Assembly (NCBI GenBank): GCA_003162245.1
Contig: PMMM01000200.1
Location: forward strand, 4,221 to 54,557
DNA length: 50,337 nucleotides
Origin: Phycisphaerales bacterium
GTDB lineage: Bacteria > Planctomycetota > Phycisphaerae > UBA1845 > Fen-1342
Direction: 5' to 3'
The notes beneath the pieces were generated by a model. It had not been told where the DNA came from. It saw only the letters and a list, made by a program, of their open reading frames with translations, and searched no databases. Below are positions 26,864 to 35,697 of this stretch, piece by piece. The position numbers were made by a program, and so were the translations under genes. How positions within the stretch are numbered: the stretch's first letter is position 1; the number at the start of each line of letters is the position of its first letter.

Positions 26864-28138
26864 TTACAGGCACGTTGTCCCGATCACGGCGACGAAGGGG
26901 TCGATGTCGGCGAAGTTGACGTGCTTGTCGTGGTTGCAGTCCGCGTTCAGCCAGGGGCAGTTGGGGTGGTGCATCAGCCAGGCGGATTCACCGACGAGGG
27001 CTTCGACAAACGGGTCGATGTCCGCAAAGGTCACCCGCTTGTCGCAGTTCGTGTCGCCCGTGCACACCTGCGGGCAGGGGTTGGGCAGGCACGTCGTCCA
27101 GTCGCCATGCCAGGTGCCGTGGCACAGCGATTGGTAAAGGACCTGACAAGTTCCGTCGCTGAAGCAGCAGGCCCCCTGAGGCAGGGATTGGCACAGCACG
27201 GGCGTACAAATCACCCCCGGCCCCAGCCACGTGCCGCCGCACTGGCTCTGGGAAGTCATCGTGCAGACCACGCCGACGCAACACGCGCCGGCCGGCGGCG
27301 GGCAGGGGGCCGGCGAGCAGGTCGACCACTCGCCGTGCCACGTTCCCGTGCAGGCGGATTGTAGGACGAGCGTGCAGGACCCATCTGTGAAGCAGCAGGC
27401 GCCGGGCTGGGGGCAGGGGTTCGGCGCGCAGGTTGTGCCCAAGCCGAGCCAAGTGCCGGTGCAGTCGGCCTGAGCGGTGATCCCGCAAGTGCCGTTCGCG
27501 TGGCAGCAGGCGCCGCCGAAGATGAACTGCACGCGCGGTGCCGTGGCGAAACGCGTGCAGCCCGTGCACGTCGTCCAGCTCAGCGGATCGTCGCTGGTGG
27601 AGCAGGTGCAGTTGTTGCAGGCCATCATCAGGCTGCGCAGGCCCGCGGTGGTGTACGTCGTCATGCCGGTTTCGACGCCGGGCGGCGTGAAGCTGTTGTA
27701 CGAGAAGTCCGCGAGGAGATTCACGGGACTGACGGTGGGCGTGTACACGAACGGCGTGCTGAACATGAACGTCTGCCAGCCGGGCGTGATCGGCCGGTTC
27801 GCCTGGTAGCAGAGCGTCCAGCCGGTGTTAATGAACGAGTCGTCGGCGAGGGCCGACAGGCTGGTCTCCTGGAGGCGGACGGTCAGGCTGTCCATCGTGT
27901 ACGAGCCGATCATGTAGCACGACACGCCGACAATCGTGCCGCCATCGCAGGGAAACTCGGAGGCGAGGTAGACGGACATGACGCGCGCATCGCTGGCGAA
28001 GCCGTAGAACGGGTCGCCGGCCGTGCCGTTCAATTCGACCGTGGCGGGGCAGGTGGCGCGTGCGTGCGGCGCGCCAAGCACCAGGGCGGTACACGTGAAA
28101 AGCGTGCGCAACAACGGAGTGATCGGTGACGCTTTCAT
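26864..28138 (-). CDS. Secreted six-cysteine-repeat protein with dockerin-like C-terminus
   Basis: 424 residues from ATG 28138 (AGGAG eight bases upstream; the frame runs further upstream without a signal). The signal peptide is about 1-27. Residues 28-215 form a beta-rich domain with a Cys cluster (CNNCTCS, CTGC). Then come four modules of the CC-x5-C-x7-C type with a shortened third spacing (x10; GACCFTDGSC ... C), separated by Pro. The C-terminus has two calcium-loop segments, GDTNCDKRVTFADIDPFVEA and DCNHDKHVNFADIDPF, each with Asp/Asn at loop positions: a dockerin type I-like pair. It is probably extracellular or attached through a cohesin-like partner, though no cohesin is seen in this window. 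It shares the module with the genes at 1-4102 and 31361-32575. Confidence 0.8.
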   Translation of the reverse strand: MKASPITPLLRTLFTCTALVLGAPHARATCPATVELNGTAGDPFYGFASDARVMSVYLASEFPCDGGTIVGVSCYMIGSYTMDSLTVRLQETSLSALADDSFINTGWTLCYQANRPITPGWQTFMFSTPFVYTPTVSPVNLLADFSYNSFTPPGVETGMTTYTTAGLRSLMMACNNCTCSTSDDPLSWTTCTGCTRFATAPRVQFIFGGACCHANGTCGITAQADCTGTWLGLGTTCAPNPCPQPGACCFTDGSCTLVLQSACTGTWHGEWSTCSPAPCPPPAGACCVGVVCTMTSQSQCGGTWLGPGVICTPVLCQSLPQGACCFSDGTCQVLYQSLCHGTWHGDWTTCLPNPCPQVCTGDTNCDKRVTFADIDPFVEALVGESAWLMHHPNCPWLNADCNHDKHVNFADIDPFVAVIGTTCL

Positions 28139-28168
28139 CTTCCGGGCTCCTGACATCCCCCGGGACAT

Positions 28169-28182
28169 GCCTGAATTCAGGC
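28169..28182. promoter_or_regulatory. Perfect 14-bp palindrome upstream of the dockerin gene
   Basis: GCCTGAATTCAGGC, a perfect inverted repeat 30 bases upstream of the start of the minus-strand gene. Its size and place fit a dimeric repressor site, but there is no second copy in the window. Confidence 0.3.
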
Positions 28183-28375
28183 GCGGGTGCACATAGCGCA
28201 CTGTGGCCGACAGCATTGTGCCGCTGGATGCCACTTTCCGCTCCAGATCCGCGTCCTGCGAAGACCCCGGCCGCGGGATTCTCGCGAGGCTGCCACAGTC
28301 CGTTAATTTACGACAAAAAAGGGCCTAAAGCAACTGGAACCGAGCGGACCCTGGCGCGGCTGACGCGCCGTCCGG

Positions 28376-29533
28376 CTACGCCCGCTCCACCAGCCGGTCG
28401 ATCAGGAAGTCGGACTGGGCCAGAGCCTGCTCCGTAAACGGGCCGAAGTGCCGTCGCACGCGCTCAAACATCGCCCCGAAGGCCGCGCGGTCCTGGCGGC
28501 CCGTGATGTCCCGGAGTTCCGCGGTGGCCCGCAGGAACGTGTCGACGACTCCGGCGGCGGCCGGGTTGGACATCTGGATCGAGGCATACAACTCGGCTGA
28601 CTGCGCGAAGTGGCGACCGGTCAGTAACAGCTCCATGAGGTAAATGGGCGACGTGAAGCGCAGCGTATCCTGTAGCGGGATGCCCAGGTCGGCCAGCGCT
28701 TTCCCGGTGACCTCGGTCGAGAAGTGCACGAGCACCTGCACGACCGCCATCGCGCGATCGTGCTCCTCCGGCGTCGTCTCGACCATCTCCAGCCCGCGGG
28801 CGTGGAGCATCGTTCGGAGCCACGCCAGCCACTCGTCGCCGCGGCCGGGCGTCAGGGCGATGCGCTGGCCTTGCAACGAGTGGACTGTGGGGCCGAAAAG
28901 CGGGTGCGTGCCGACGACGCTCGCGCGCGACGCCGCCAGCATCGCGGCCACCGGCGTCGCCTTGATCGACGTCACGTCCATCAACAGGGCCCCCGGACGC
29001 ACCAGCGGCCCCACGCGCCGAATGACCTCCTCGGTCACGTCGATCGGCACACTGATGAGCACGACGTCGGCGGCGGCCGCGGCGACCTCCGGCGTGAGCT
29101 GTGTATCGAGGTCGGCGATCATGACGGCGTGGCCCAGATCGCTGAACATCTGGGCCATGCAGCGGCCCATCGCGCCCTTGCCGCCGATGATAGCGACGGT
29201 GCGCGGCTCGACATCCGGCGGGACCTCGGCGCGCAGGGCGGCCTGGCGATCGCGGCTGGCCCAGAGCACGAGCCGCCACAGACCTTCGAGCAGCTCGGGG
29301 TTGAGCCCGAGCGTCTGGCCGCGCTCGCGGCGGTCCTTGATGATCTCGCGTTCGCGCTGGGGGTCGCGGACCGGCAGGTGGTGCTCGCGCTTATGGATCG
29401 CGATGTCCGCCACGAGGCTGTTTCGGCGGGCGAGAAGCTGAAGCATCTCATGATCGATGGCGTCGATCATCGCGCGGAGGACGGGCAGCGGACGGACCGA
29501 CGGGTTTGCGGGTGTCGCTTCGGAGGTGCTCAT
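28376..29533 (-). CDS. tyrA: T-protein: chorismate mutase fused to prephenate dehydrogenase
   Basis: 385 residues from ATG 29533; a GTG at 29563 is an alternative. Residues 14-100 are an AroQ-type chorismate mutase (LRAMIDAIDHEMLQLLARR, HKREHHLPVRDPQRE). Residues 110-385 are the dehydrogenase: NAD loop GGKGAMG (117-123), MDVTSIK, and GTHPLFGPTVHSL with the catalytic His. The order and size match the enterobacterial T-protein. It converts chorismate to prephenate and then to 4-hydroxyphenylpyruvate for tyrosine synthesis. It is divergent from aroC, which makes the chorismate it uses, across 131 bases, so shared regulation is plausible. No ACT domain is visible; feedback in this protein type is within the dehydrogenase part. 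Confidence 0.9.
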   Translation of the reverse strand: MSTSEATPANPSVRPLPVLRAMIDAIDHEMLQLLARRNSLVADIAIHKREHHLPVRDPQREREIIKDRRERGQTLGLNPELLEGLWRLVLWASRDRQAALRAEVPPDVEPRTVAIIGGKGAMGRCMAQMFSDLGHAVMIADLDTQLTPEVAAAAADVVLISVPIDVTEEVIRRVGPLVRPGALLMDVTSIKATPVAAMLAASRASVVGTHPLFGPTVHSLQGQRIALTPGRGDEWLAWLRTMLHARGLEMVETTPEEHDRAMAVVQVLVHFSTEVTGKALADLGIPLQDTLRFTSPIYLMELLLTGRHFAQSAELYASIQMSNPAAAGVVDTFLRATAELRDITGRQDRAAFGAMFERVRRHFGPFTEQALAQSDFLIDRLVERA

Positions 29534-29664
29534 AGCGCCGATCAACCGTAGCGTTGTCCGCACGGGCCGTCAACGTGAGGCGGTTTCACGGGACGCGCGG
29601 CGCGGGTACGATGCGGCGGTCGCCGAGGCGGCCGCGCATCGTTGTGTCGGCACGAGGAGACGCC
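29534..29664. promoter_or_regulatory. Divergent promoter region between tyrA and aroC
   Basis: 131 bases separate two divergent aromatic-biosynthesis genes, so both promoters must lie here unless transcription enters from outside. The right part has GAGGAGA as the aroC ribosome site. I cannot point to clear -35/-10 boxes. Confidence 0.35.
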
Positions 29665-30819
29665 ATGCCAGAGCTTACGTATCGCACCGCCGGGGAGTCG
29701 CACGGACGAGCCCTCTGTGTCCTGGTCGAGGGGCTGCCGGCTGGCTTGAGCGTGGACGTCGAGCTGATCGACGCCGAGTTGCGCCGGCGGCAGGGGGGTT
29801 ACGGCCGGAGCGGGCGGCAGAGGATCGAGAAGGACGCGGTCACGATTCTGAGCGGCGTGCGGCGCGGCCAAACGATCGGGTCGCCGGTGGTGATGGAGAT
29901 CCCGAACCGGGATTTCCGGATTGACGAGGCGCCGGAGATCAACCGGCCGCGGCCGGGGCACGCGGATTTCGCCGGCAGCATGAAATGGCTGACGGCCGAC
30001 TGCCGCAACACGCTGGAGCGGGCCTCGGCGCGGGAGACGGCGGCGCGGGTTGCGGCGGGGGCGCTGGCGAAGTGCCTGCTAGCGGAGTTCGGGGTGACGT
30101 GCGTGGGTTTCGTCGTCGCGGTGGGGGCCGTGCAGGCGAACGTGCCGGCGGAGATGAGTCCCGAGCAACTGCGCGCCGCACGCGATGCGAACGAGGTCTG
30201 CACGCCGGACGCCGGGGTCTTCGATGCGATGCTGGCGGCGATCCACGCGGCGAAGGTGAGCAAGGACACGGTGGGGGGGGTTGTTGAAGTGCGGGTGTTC
30301 GGCGTTCCGCCGGGGTTGGGGACGTGTGCGGCGTGGCAGGACAAGCTGGACGGGCGGCTGATGCAGGCGGTGGGCGCGATTCAGGCGATCAAGGGCGTTG
30401 AAATCGGCCTGGGGTTCGAGGCGGCGCGCCGCCCGGGGAGCCAGGTGCACGACGCGATCCGCTACGACAGCGGGCAGCGTCAGACGCCGAGCTTCGGCTT
30501 CGTTCGCCAGACGAACAACGCGGGCGGGCTGGAAGGGGGGATGACGAACGGGCAGACGATTGTGATGCGCGGGGCGATGAAGCCGATCTCGACATTGCTT
30601 CAGGGCATGGAGAGCGTGAACCTCAAAACGCTGCAAGCCGAGCGCAGCGATTACGAACGGAGCGACGTGTGCGCGGTGCCGGCGGCGAGCGTCGTAGCGG
30701 AGAATGTGGTGGCGTTCGAGATCGCGCGGGCGTGGCTGGGCAAGTTCGCGGGCGACACTCTGCGCGAGGTTCGCGCGGCCTACGAGTTCTACGCGGACGC
30801 GGTGCGGCGGCTGGCGTGA
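29665..30819 (+). CDS. aroC: Chorismate synthase
   Basis: 384 residues, ATG 29665 after GAGGAGACGCC. The conserved motifs are AGESHG near the start, RRRQGGYGRSGRQRIE, NRPRPGHAD, and the GGMTNG/MKPI region. It catalyses the trans-1,4 elimination of phosphate from EPSP to give chorismate and needs reduced FMN. Length is normal for the family. It is the neighbour and metabolic partner of the T-protein gene on the other strand. An open frame continues upstream to 29554 but without a ribosome site or family similarity. Confidence 0.95.
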   Translation: MPELTYRTAGESHGRALCVLVEGLPAGLSVDVELIDAELRRRQGGYGRSGRQRIEKDAVTILSGVRRGQTIGSPVVMEIPNRDFRIDEAPEINRPRPGHADFAGSMKWLTADCRNTLERASARETAARVAAGALAKCLLAEFGVTCVGFVVAVGAVQANVPAEMSPEQLRAARDANEVCTPDAGVFDAMLAAIHAAKVSKDTVGGVVEVRVFGVPPGLGTCAAWQDKLDGRLMQAVGAIQAIKGVEIGLGFEAARRPGSQVHDAIRYDSGQRQTPSFGFVRQTNNAGGLEGGMTNGQTIVMRGAMKPISTLLQGMESVNLKTLQAERSDYERSDVCAVPAASVVAENVVAFEIARAWLGKFAGDTLREVRAAYEFYADAVRRLA

Positions 30820-30938
30820 GCGGGGCTACTCTCGGCGACGGCCCCATCCGATAGGTCCAAGGATGAGGTTGCCCCGCGGACTGCCCGCGGGCGCCCAACG
30901 CCATAACAGCCTCGCCAACGCTGCGAGCGGAGTGGACC

Positions 30939-31256
30939 ATGAACGTGCAGACGCAACGGCAAGGGGCATCCGAGCCGACCCGGCGACGCTTCCGGACCTG
31001 GGGCGCACATGTTGCGCTCCTGGCGCTGCCGGCGTTGCTGCTCACCGGGTGCAGTGACGAGACGAAGAACAAGTTCCTTCTGGCCGCGCTGACGCCTATC
31101 CAGCAGGGAGCCGCGTCGATCGCGCAGGGGATCATCCAGGGCATCGTCGCGGTCAACATGCCGGAAACGGGCGAGCCCGGCGTCACCGACACGGGCACCA
31201 CGAGCACGACGGGCACGACGGCCAAGACGGCTCCGCAAGGCACCTCCAGCCTCTGA
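30939..31256 (+). CDS. Small lipoprotein of unknown function
   Basis: 105 residues with a lipoprotein signal: basic N-region up to about 22, hydrophobic core, then LLLTGC with Cys about residue 38 as the lipidated residue. The mature part has a helical stretch (NKFLLAALTPIQQGAASIAQ) and a Thr/Gly-rich low-complexity tail (TGTTSTTGTTAK). GGAGTGGACC precedes the start. No family recognised. It is convergent with the eight-repeat Cys-rich gene, 104 bases away. Confidence 0.65.
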   Translation: MNVQTQRQGASEPTRRRFRTWGAHVALLALPALLLTGCSDETKNKFLLAALTPIQQGAASIAQGIIQGIVAVNMPETGEPGVTDTGTTSTTGTTAKTAPQGTSSL

Positions 31257-31360
31257 GCAGCCCGGCGTTGCGCGGGGAGTTGTGGAAACGCGATCGGCGC
31301 CCGCAGCCAATGCAACTGCGGACGCCGGTCTTGTCTCACCGCAAGCGGTGCGTCGTTGCC

Positions 31361-32575
31361 TCAGCGCGGGCAGGTTGTGTGAGCGCAGGTCGTGTTTGGA
31401 CCCATCGGGCGCCCCTGCTGCGTCCGGCACGCCACTGGGTTCAAATCCTGGCATGTGCCATCGGCAAAGCAGCAGGCCACCGTAGGAGGCGGTGGTGGCG
31501 GCGGCGGGCATTGGACGGAGGCGCAGGCCGTGCTGGGGCCCAGCGGACGACCGCCCTGGTGCATGCACGCCAGCGGATCCAGGTTCTGGCACGTCTGGTC
31601 GGGGAAGCAACAGGCGGCCGGCGGAGGCGGTGGCGGCGGCGGAGGGGCACATTGCACGGAGGCACAGGCGGTGCCCGGTCCCGCCGGATGCCCACCCTGG
31701 TGCATGCACGCCAGCGGCTCGAGGTTCTGGCACGTCTGGTCGGCCAAGCAGCATGCCATCGGCGGTGGCGGCGGCGGGCACTGAATGCCAGCACACGCGG
31801 TACCCGGCCCCATCGGGTGGCCGCCCTGAATCAAGCAACCCTGGACGTCGAGGTCCTGGCAGGTCTGACTGGCGAAGCAGCAGGCCATCGGAGCCGGCGG
31901 CGGCGGACACTGGGCCGTGGCACAGGTGCTGTCCGGGCCCAGCGGGAAGCCGTTCTGGTGGATGCAGAGCCGTGGCTCGAGATCCTGGCAGGTGCCGTCA
32001 CGGAAACAACACGCCGTCGGCGGAGGCGGCGGGGGCGGCTGCGGACACTGGAATGTCGCACAGGTCGTGTTGGGGGCCATCGGGTGCCCGCCTTCCTGGA
32101 TGCAGACCCGGGCGTCGAGGTCCTGGCAGGTCTGATTGGGGAAGCAACAGGCCGTCGGCGGGGGCGGCGGCGGGGGCGGCGGGCACTGGAACGTCGCACA
32201 CGCCGTGCTCGACCCCATCGGGTGGCCGTGTTGCTGAACACACGCGCCCGGGAGCAAATCCTGGCAGGAGGCGTCGGGGAAACAACACGCCACTGGCGTA
32301 GCCACCGGGCAGGTGACGGACGCACACAGCGAGCCCGGTGCCATCGGGCGCCCGCCCTGGGCCTGGCAGATCCGGGGGCTCAACTCCTGGCACGAGCCGT
32401 CGGCGAAGCAGCATGCGGCCACCCGCTGTATGACCGTGGCCGTCGCTGTTGATGTTGGTGTCGAGGTTGCGGTGACTGACTTGGCCGCGACTACGCCGGC
32501 CAAGGCGATGCCGGCGGTGAGCACAACCGCTCCGACGACCACCGCTGCATAAACGAACCTACGCTTGCCGATCAT
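31361..32575 (-). CDS. Exported protein of eight six-cysteine repeats with polyproline linkers
   Basis: 404 residues, start ATG 32575 with GGGAGGTG upstream. The N-terminus is a signal or membrane segment (about 8-32), then a Thr/Ser-rich spacer. The rest is eight modules of 36 residues with strict spacing CC-x5-C-x7-C-x13-C-x4-C (for example ACCFADGTCQDLNPVAC...), joined by runs of four to nine prolines. There is no other domain, so this is the minimal form of the module shared with the genes at 1-4102 and 26864-28138. Six Cys per module suggest three disulfides each, and the proline runs would keep modules apart like beads on a rod. Function unknown; a structural or binding surface protein is the simplest reading. 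Confidence 0.8.
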   Translation of the reverse strand: MIGKRRFVYAAVVVGAVVLTAGIALAGVVAAKSVTATSTPTSTATATVIQRVAACCFADGSCQELSPRICQAQGGRPMAPGSLCASVTCPVATPVACCFPDASCQDLLPGACVQQHGHPMGSSTACATFQCPPPPPPPPPTACCFPNQTCQDLDARVCIQEGGHPMAPNTTCATFQCPQPPPPPPPTACCFRDGTCQDLEPRLCIHQNGFPLGPDSTCATAQCPPPPAPMACCFASQTCQDLDVQGCLIQGGHPMGPGTACAGIQCPPPPPPMACCLADQTCQNLEPLACMHQGGHPAGPGTACASVQCAPPPPPPPPPAACCFPDQTCQNLDPLACMHQGGRPLGPSTACASVQCPPPPPPPPTVACCFADGTCQDLNPVACRTQQGRPMGPNTTCAHTTCPR

Positions 32576-32586
32576 TCGTCACCTCC

Positions 32587-32602
32587 CGCGGCTATAGCCG
32601 CG
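32587..32602. promoter_or_regulatory. Perfect 16-bp palindrome next to the ribosome site
   Basis: CGCGGCTATAGCCGCG directly abuts the Shine-Dalgarno sequence GGGAGGTG of the eight-repeat gene. It could be an operator or a leader hairpin limiting translation. Confidence 0.35.
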
Positions 32603-32918
32603 ATCTAAGGGGAAGATGGAGTATTTCGCACCGGCCGCGCCCGCCAGGGCAGTTCGGAACGTGCCGGTGCGGGACCTTTGTAATCCACAGGTATGGTGGG
32701 TGTCGCTGCACTTGGGTGGCTCGCCACTCGTCCCGGTTCCCAGGCACGCTGCCCGGGAAGCTCCGGCGCTGCGCACACGCGCGGCAGCGTCAGGAGAGAG
32801 AACGACGGAGCGGCGCGACTATTCGCTGTTTTGGTGTTTTCTTGGATCGGACTGGAAGGAGCGCGCGCGGGCGCGCCGACGTGCCGCCGTGATGCTACCG
32901 CATTCCGAGAATACAAAC
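32603..32918. other. Intergenic region, nothing specific seen
   Basis: Between the upstream end of the eight-repeat gene and the terminator of the PEP-CTERM propeller gene. It must hold the promoter of the eight-repeat gene. I see no coding frame with a ribosome site. Confidence 0.3.
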
Positions 32919-32959
32919 GCCCGTCACCGCGTCCCTCTGAACCGGGAGCGGTGACGGGC
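32919..32959 (-). terminator. Intrinsic-type terminator of the PEP-CTERM propeller gene
   Basis: GCCCGTCACCGC and GCGGTGACGGGC are a perfect 12-bp stem with an inner TCCC/GGGA pair. On the minus strand it is followed by GTTTGTATTC. It lies 49 bases after the stop of the gene ending at 33008. Confidence 0.65.
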
Positions 32960-33007
32960 GGGCCCCGCCGAGCCAAGGACGATGCAGGATGTCGGTCGCG
33001 CGGCCTT

Positions 33008-33928
33008 TTACCGCCGGCGCAGAGCGGCGCACGCAACGATGGCGAGCAAGCCGAGCGAAGCAGGTTCCGGCGTGAACATCTCGATATAGTTCGCCCCGAT
33101 ACCGGTATACGCGTCACTGACCGTGCCATTGGCGCGATTGATGATGTGTACGCCGTTGGTGTCCGTGAAGATGATGTTGCCGTTGCCGAGTTCGTATACG
33201 CCACGGACGCCGGTGCTGCGAGTCCAGCTATGGATCATCGTACCGGTGTTGTCGTATTCGTAGACGCCGTTGGGGCTTGTGCTGCCGGCGACGAGTACGC
33301 TGTTGGAGGCGGTGACGCTGATCTGTTGGGGTTGAGTGAAATCGCCTGAGCCGGTCGAGTGGTGGAAGAGGCGCGAGTAGACGCCGGCGGTGGTGAACAG
33401 ATCGATGTAGTTTCCGGTCTGGTTGCCGACGAGCAGGTAGGTTGTGCCCGCGGGATTGTAGAGCTGCACGTCGAACGGAATCCCCGTGCCAGTGGAGCCG
33501 GCGTTAAACGAACCGGTGACGGTGTGGGAAGAAGCGCTGAGCACGGCCACCTTGTGCAGGCTGCTGCTAGCGTTCGCTACCCAGACGGTGTTGCCGCTGA
33601 CTTCCATGCCCATGGGCGAGACGATGTTGGCGTTCGAGATGGCGCCCAGGTAGGCGTTGTTGTCGAGCTGATAGCGCAGGATCTGGTCATTGGACTTATC
33701 TGTCACCCAGAACTCGTTCGCCGCGACGATCTGAGCGGCAATGGGGTTGCCCATGCCCTGGGCGGACATGGCCAGATAGCTGGCGTTGACGAGTGACCCG
33801 TCCTGCTGATTGAACAGCATCAGGCTCTTGTGTGTGGTATCCGTTACCGTGAGGTAGCCGGCCCAGGCGGGGGCGGTGGCCGCCACGGCGAGGGTCAATC
33901 CGCAGATCAGTGTCAAGAACCTTCGCAT
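33008..33928 (-). CDS. PEP-CTERM protein with beta-propeller-like body
   Basis: 306 residues from ATG 33928 (AGGAGGAG upstream; the frame extends to 33991 without a signal). The signal peptide is about 1-23 (APAWA/GYL). The body has repeated blades of the type VVAANEFWVTDKSNDQILRY, MEVSGNTVWVANASSSLHKV and NSVLVAGSTSPNGVYEYD, consistent with an NHL/SMP-30-like propeller of about six blades. The C-terminus is FTPEPASLGLLAIVACAALR followed by RR, a PEP-CTERM tail for exosortase sorting. It is the second PEP-CTERM protein here. Role unknown; no enzyme residues are evident. Confidence 0.8.
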   Translation of the reverse strand: MRRFLTLICGLTLAVAATAPAWAGYLTVTDTTHKSLMLFNQQDGSLVNASYLAMSAQGMGNPIAAQIVAANEFWVTDKSNDQILRYQLDNNAYLGAISNANIVSPMGMEVSGNTVWVANASSSLHKVAVLSASSHTVTGSFNAGSTGTGIPFDVQLYNPAGTTYLLVGNQTGNYIDLFTTAGVYSRLFHHSTGSGDFTQPQQISVTASNSVLVAGSTSPNGVYEYDNTGTMIHSWTRSTGVRGVYELGNGNIIFTDTNGVHIINRANGTVSDAYTGIGANYIEMFTPEPASLGLLAIVACAALRRR

Positions 33929-34395
33929 TCGCACTCCTCCTGTGTGGGGAAAAGAATCTGCCCCGCATAGCCTGCGCGTGTGGCCACGCACGTGGCACGT
34001 TGAACCGCGCTTAACTCACTCCTCCTGCCGCTCGCAGCCTGCCGGCCGCGAAAGAAGCCGTCGGCGAACCGCGCCCAGTCGCAGCGGGCGGCGCGCGCCG
34101 ACTATCACAGACGACAATAGCCAGAATACCGCGACCGGTTTGTAATGTCAAGAAAACTTTCTTGAAAAGGAAGTCTCGTCTTGCTTAGATGGACAGTAGA
34201 GAGCTTAGGAAGGTGACGGAGTGCCAGTTGTGATCAGCCGCCGAGAGACCGGCACGGAGGCACTCGCCCGTAAGCGATTGTATAACAAGTAGTAATGCCG
34301 TAGCTGTTTCGGCGCGACGGCTCAGCCCAGTGTGCGGTGCCTGCCAGCGGGGCGACCATGGGGAGCGAGGTTGGCGGCATGGAGGCGGCTTGAGG
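33929..34395. other. Divergent intergenic region with AT-rich inverted repeat
   Basis: It lies between the PEP-CTERM propeller gene and the plus-strand unknown gene. No gene is seen. The AT-richer part (34130-34290) likely holds the promoter of the plus-strand gene, and it includes the inverted repeat at 34149-34164. Confidence 0.35.
34149..34164. promoter_or_regulatory. AT-rich inverted repeat, possible operator
   Basis: CAAGAAA-AC-TTTCTTG, a perfect 7-bp inverted repeat in an unusually AT-rich patch, 232 bases upstream of the start at 34396. Possible regulator site; no T-run for a terminator on the plus strand. Confidence 0.3.
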
Positions 34396-35667
34396 ATGGA
34401 TATCGTGGGCGGTAAAGTGGCAAGCATGGCCGAAGACACTGGACAGAGTGTGGCGGCGCCGTTCGAGCAGGAGGTCGCCGGCGTCCTTCAACGATTGCGC
34501 ACGGCGTTCGCCGAACTGGTGGGCGCGTTGCCCGGCGGCGTGGCGAAGCCCGCGGACCTGCAACGCGCGCTCAAGCTGGACATGAAGCTGTGCTGGAAGA
34601 TCTTCAAAGTTCTCGGGGCGACCGACCCGCTGGCGGCGGGGCCGCACGTACCGGGGACGGCAAACATGCGCGCCTTTCTGAAGGCCGTGGGCCGGAGCGG
34701 CGTGTCGGCCGGGCTGATCGAGAGTGCGGCGCAGGCGGCGGCAGACTTTGAGGACCTCGTCACGACGCACGCGGGGGATCGTTCGGCGTTCGATTCGATG
34801 ACGAGCGGCCTGGCGGGAGAGGAGGCGGGAGGACAAATCCACCTGCAACACAAGCGGGCGGCGTTCCGCGCGAATCGCCACATCTGGGGTGCACAGGCGA
34901 AGACCCTGCTCCGTGCGCTCGTGGTGCAGCCGGCGACCGACCCGACGTTGCTGTCGCTCGCGGTCCTGCACGGGTACTTCGATTTGCGGCGCTTGCGATC
35001 GGACGCTCCGCTGGTCGTATCGCGCGAACGACTGAGCGATAACGACGGGACGTTGCGGAAGGTGGATCGGGAGGCGCTCGATCCGGAAGGTCAGACGCCC
35101 CACGGCTTCGCTCTGCTGCGGGAGTTTTGCAGCCAGCCGCTAGCGACGTTCCGCACCGTTGACGCCGAGGCGGGATTCGTGCACGGCGAGTTGGTGACGA
35201 ATGGCGTCGGGAACCGGGCCGCGGTGACGTTCGTGCATGGGCACGTGATCGATGCGGCGGGGCCGCGGTTTCGCGACGAGCGGAACGACTTTTTCCGAAT
35301 GTCCGTGCTGGTACGGATCCCGTGCGAAGTGCTCGTTTTCGACCTGCTCGTCCGCGAGGACACGTTCGTACCCTGCACGCCGGAGGCGCACGTGTACGGC
35401 GAGCATCTGGGGGAAGGGCCGTATCCGAGCCGGCCGCAGGAACGGGACATTCTGCCGCTGCACGAGTCGGTGGTGTATCTGGGCAAGGGGGCATCGGTGC
35501 TGCATACGCCGCATGTGCCGCGTTACATGGAGATGGCGCGGGACGTGTTCAAACGGTTGAACTGGGATGCGGGGCGGTTCGACGTGTACCGGTGTCACGT
35601 GCAGTACCCCGTGCTCGGGGCGACGGTGCGCGTGGCGCTGAAGATGCCGGAGGGGCCGGGGGAGTAG
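34396..35667 (+). CDS. Unknown protein, possible N-terminal helix-turn-helix
   Basis: 423 residues from ATG 34396 (GGAGG about ten bases upstream; ATG 34426 is possible). I do not recognise it. The first 60 residues look like a long helix followed by LQRALKLDMKLCWKIFKVLG, which could be a winged-helix or HTH segment choosing between partners. The rest (about 170-423) is mixed alpha/beta with VHGELVTNGVGNRAAVTFVH, VLVFDLLVREDTFVPC and repeated LHTPHVPRY-type segments, and reads like a ligand-binding or regulatory domain. No signal peptide or membrane segment, so cytoplasmic. It is convergent with rtcB across only 30 bases. A transcriptional role is a guess. Confidence 0.65.
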   Translation: MDIVGGKVASMAEDTGQSVAAPFEQEVAGVLQRLRTAFAELVGALPGGVAKPADLQRALKLDMKLCWKIFKVLGATDPLAAGPHVPGTANMRAFLKAVGRSGVSAGLIESAAQAAADFEDLVTTHAGDRSAFDSMTSGLAGEEAGGQIHLQHKRAAFRANRHIWGAQAKTLLRALVVQPATDPTLLSLAVLHGYFDLRRLRSDAPLVVSRERLSDNDGTLRKVDREALDPEGQTPHGFALLREFCSQPLATFRTVDAEAGFVHGELVTNGVGNRAAVTFVHGHVIDAAGPRFRDERNDFFRMSVLVRIPCEVLVFDLLVREDTFVPCTPEAHVYGEHLGEGPYPSRPQERDILPLHESVVYLGKGASVLHTPHVPRYMEMARDVFKRLNWDAGRFDVYRCHVQYPVLGATVRVALKMPEGPGE

Positions 35668-35697
35668 TCGCGGGAGCATGCGAGCACGCGCAGCGGC

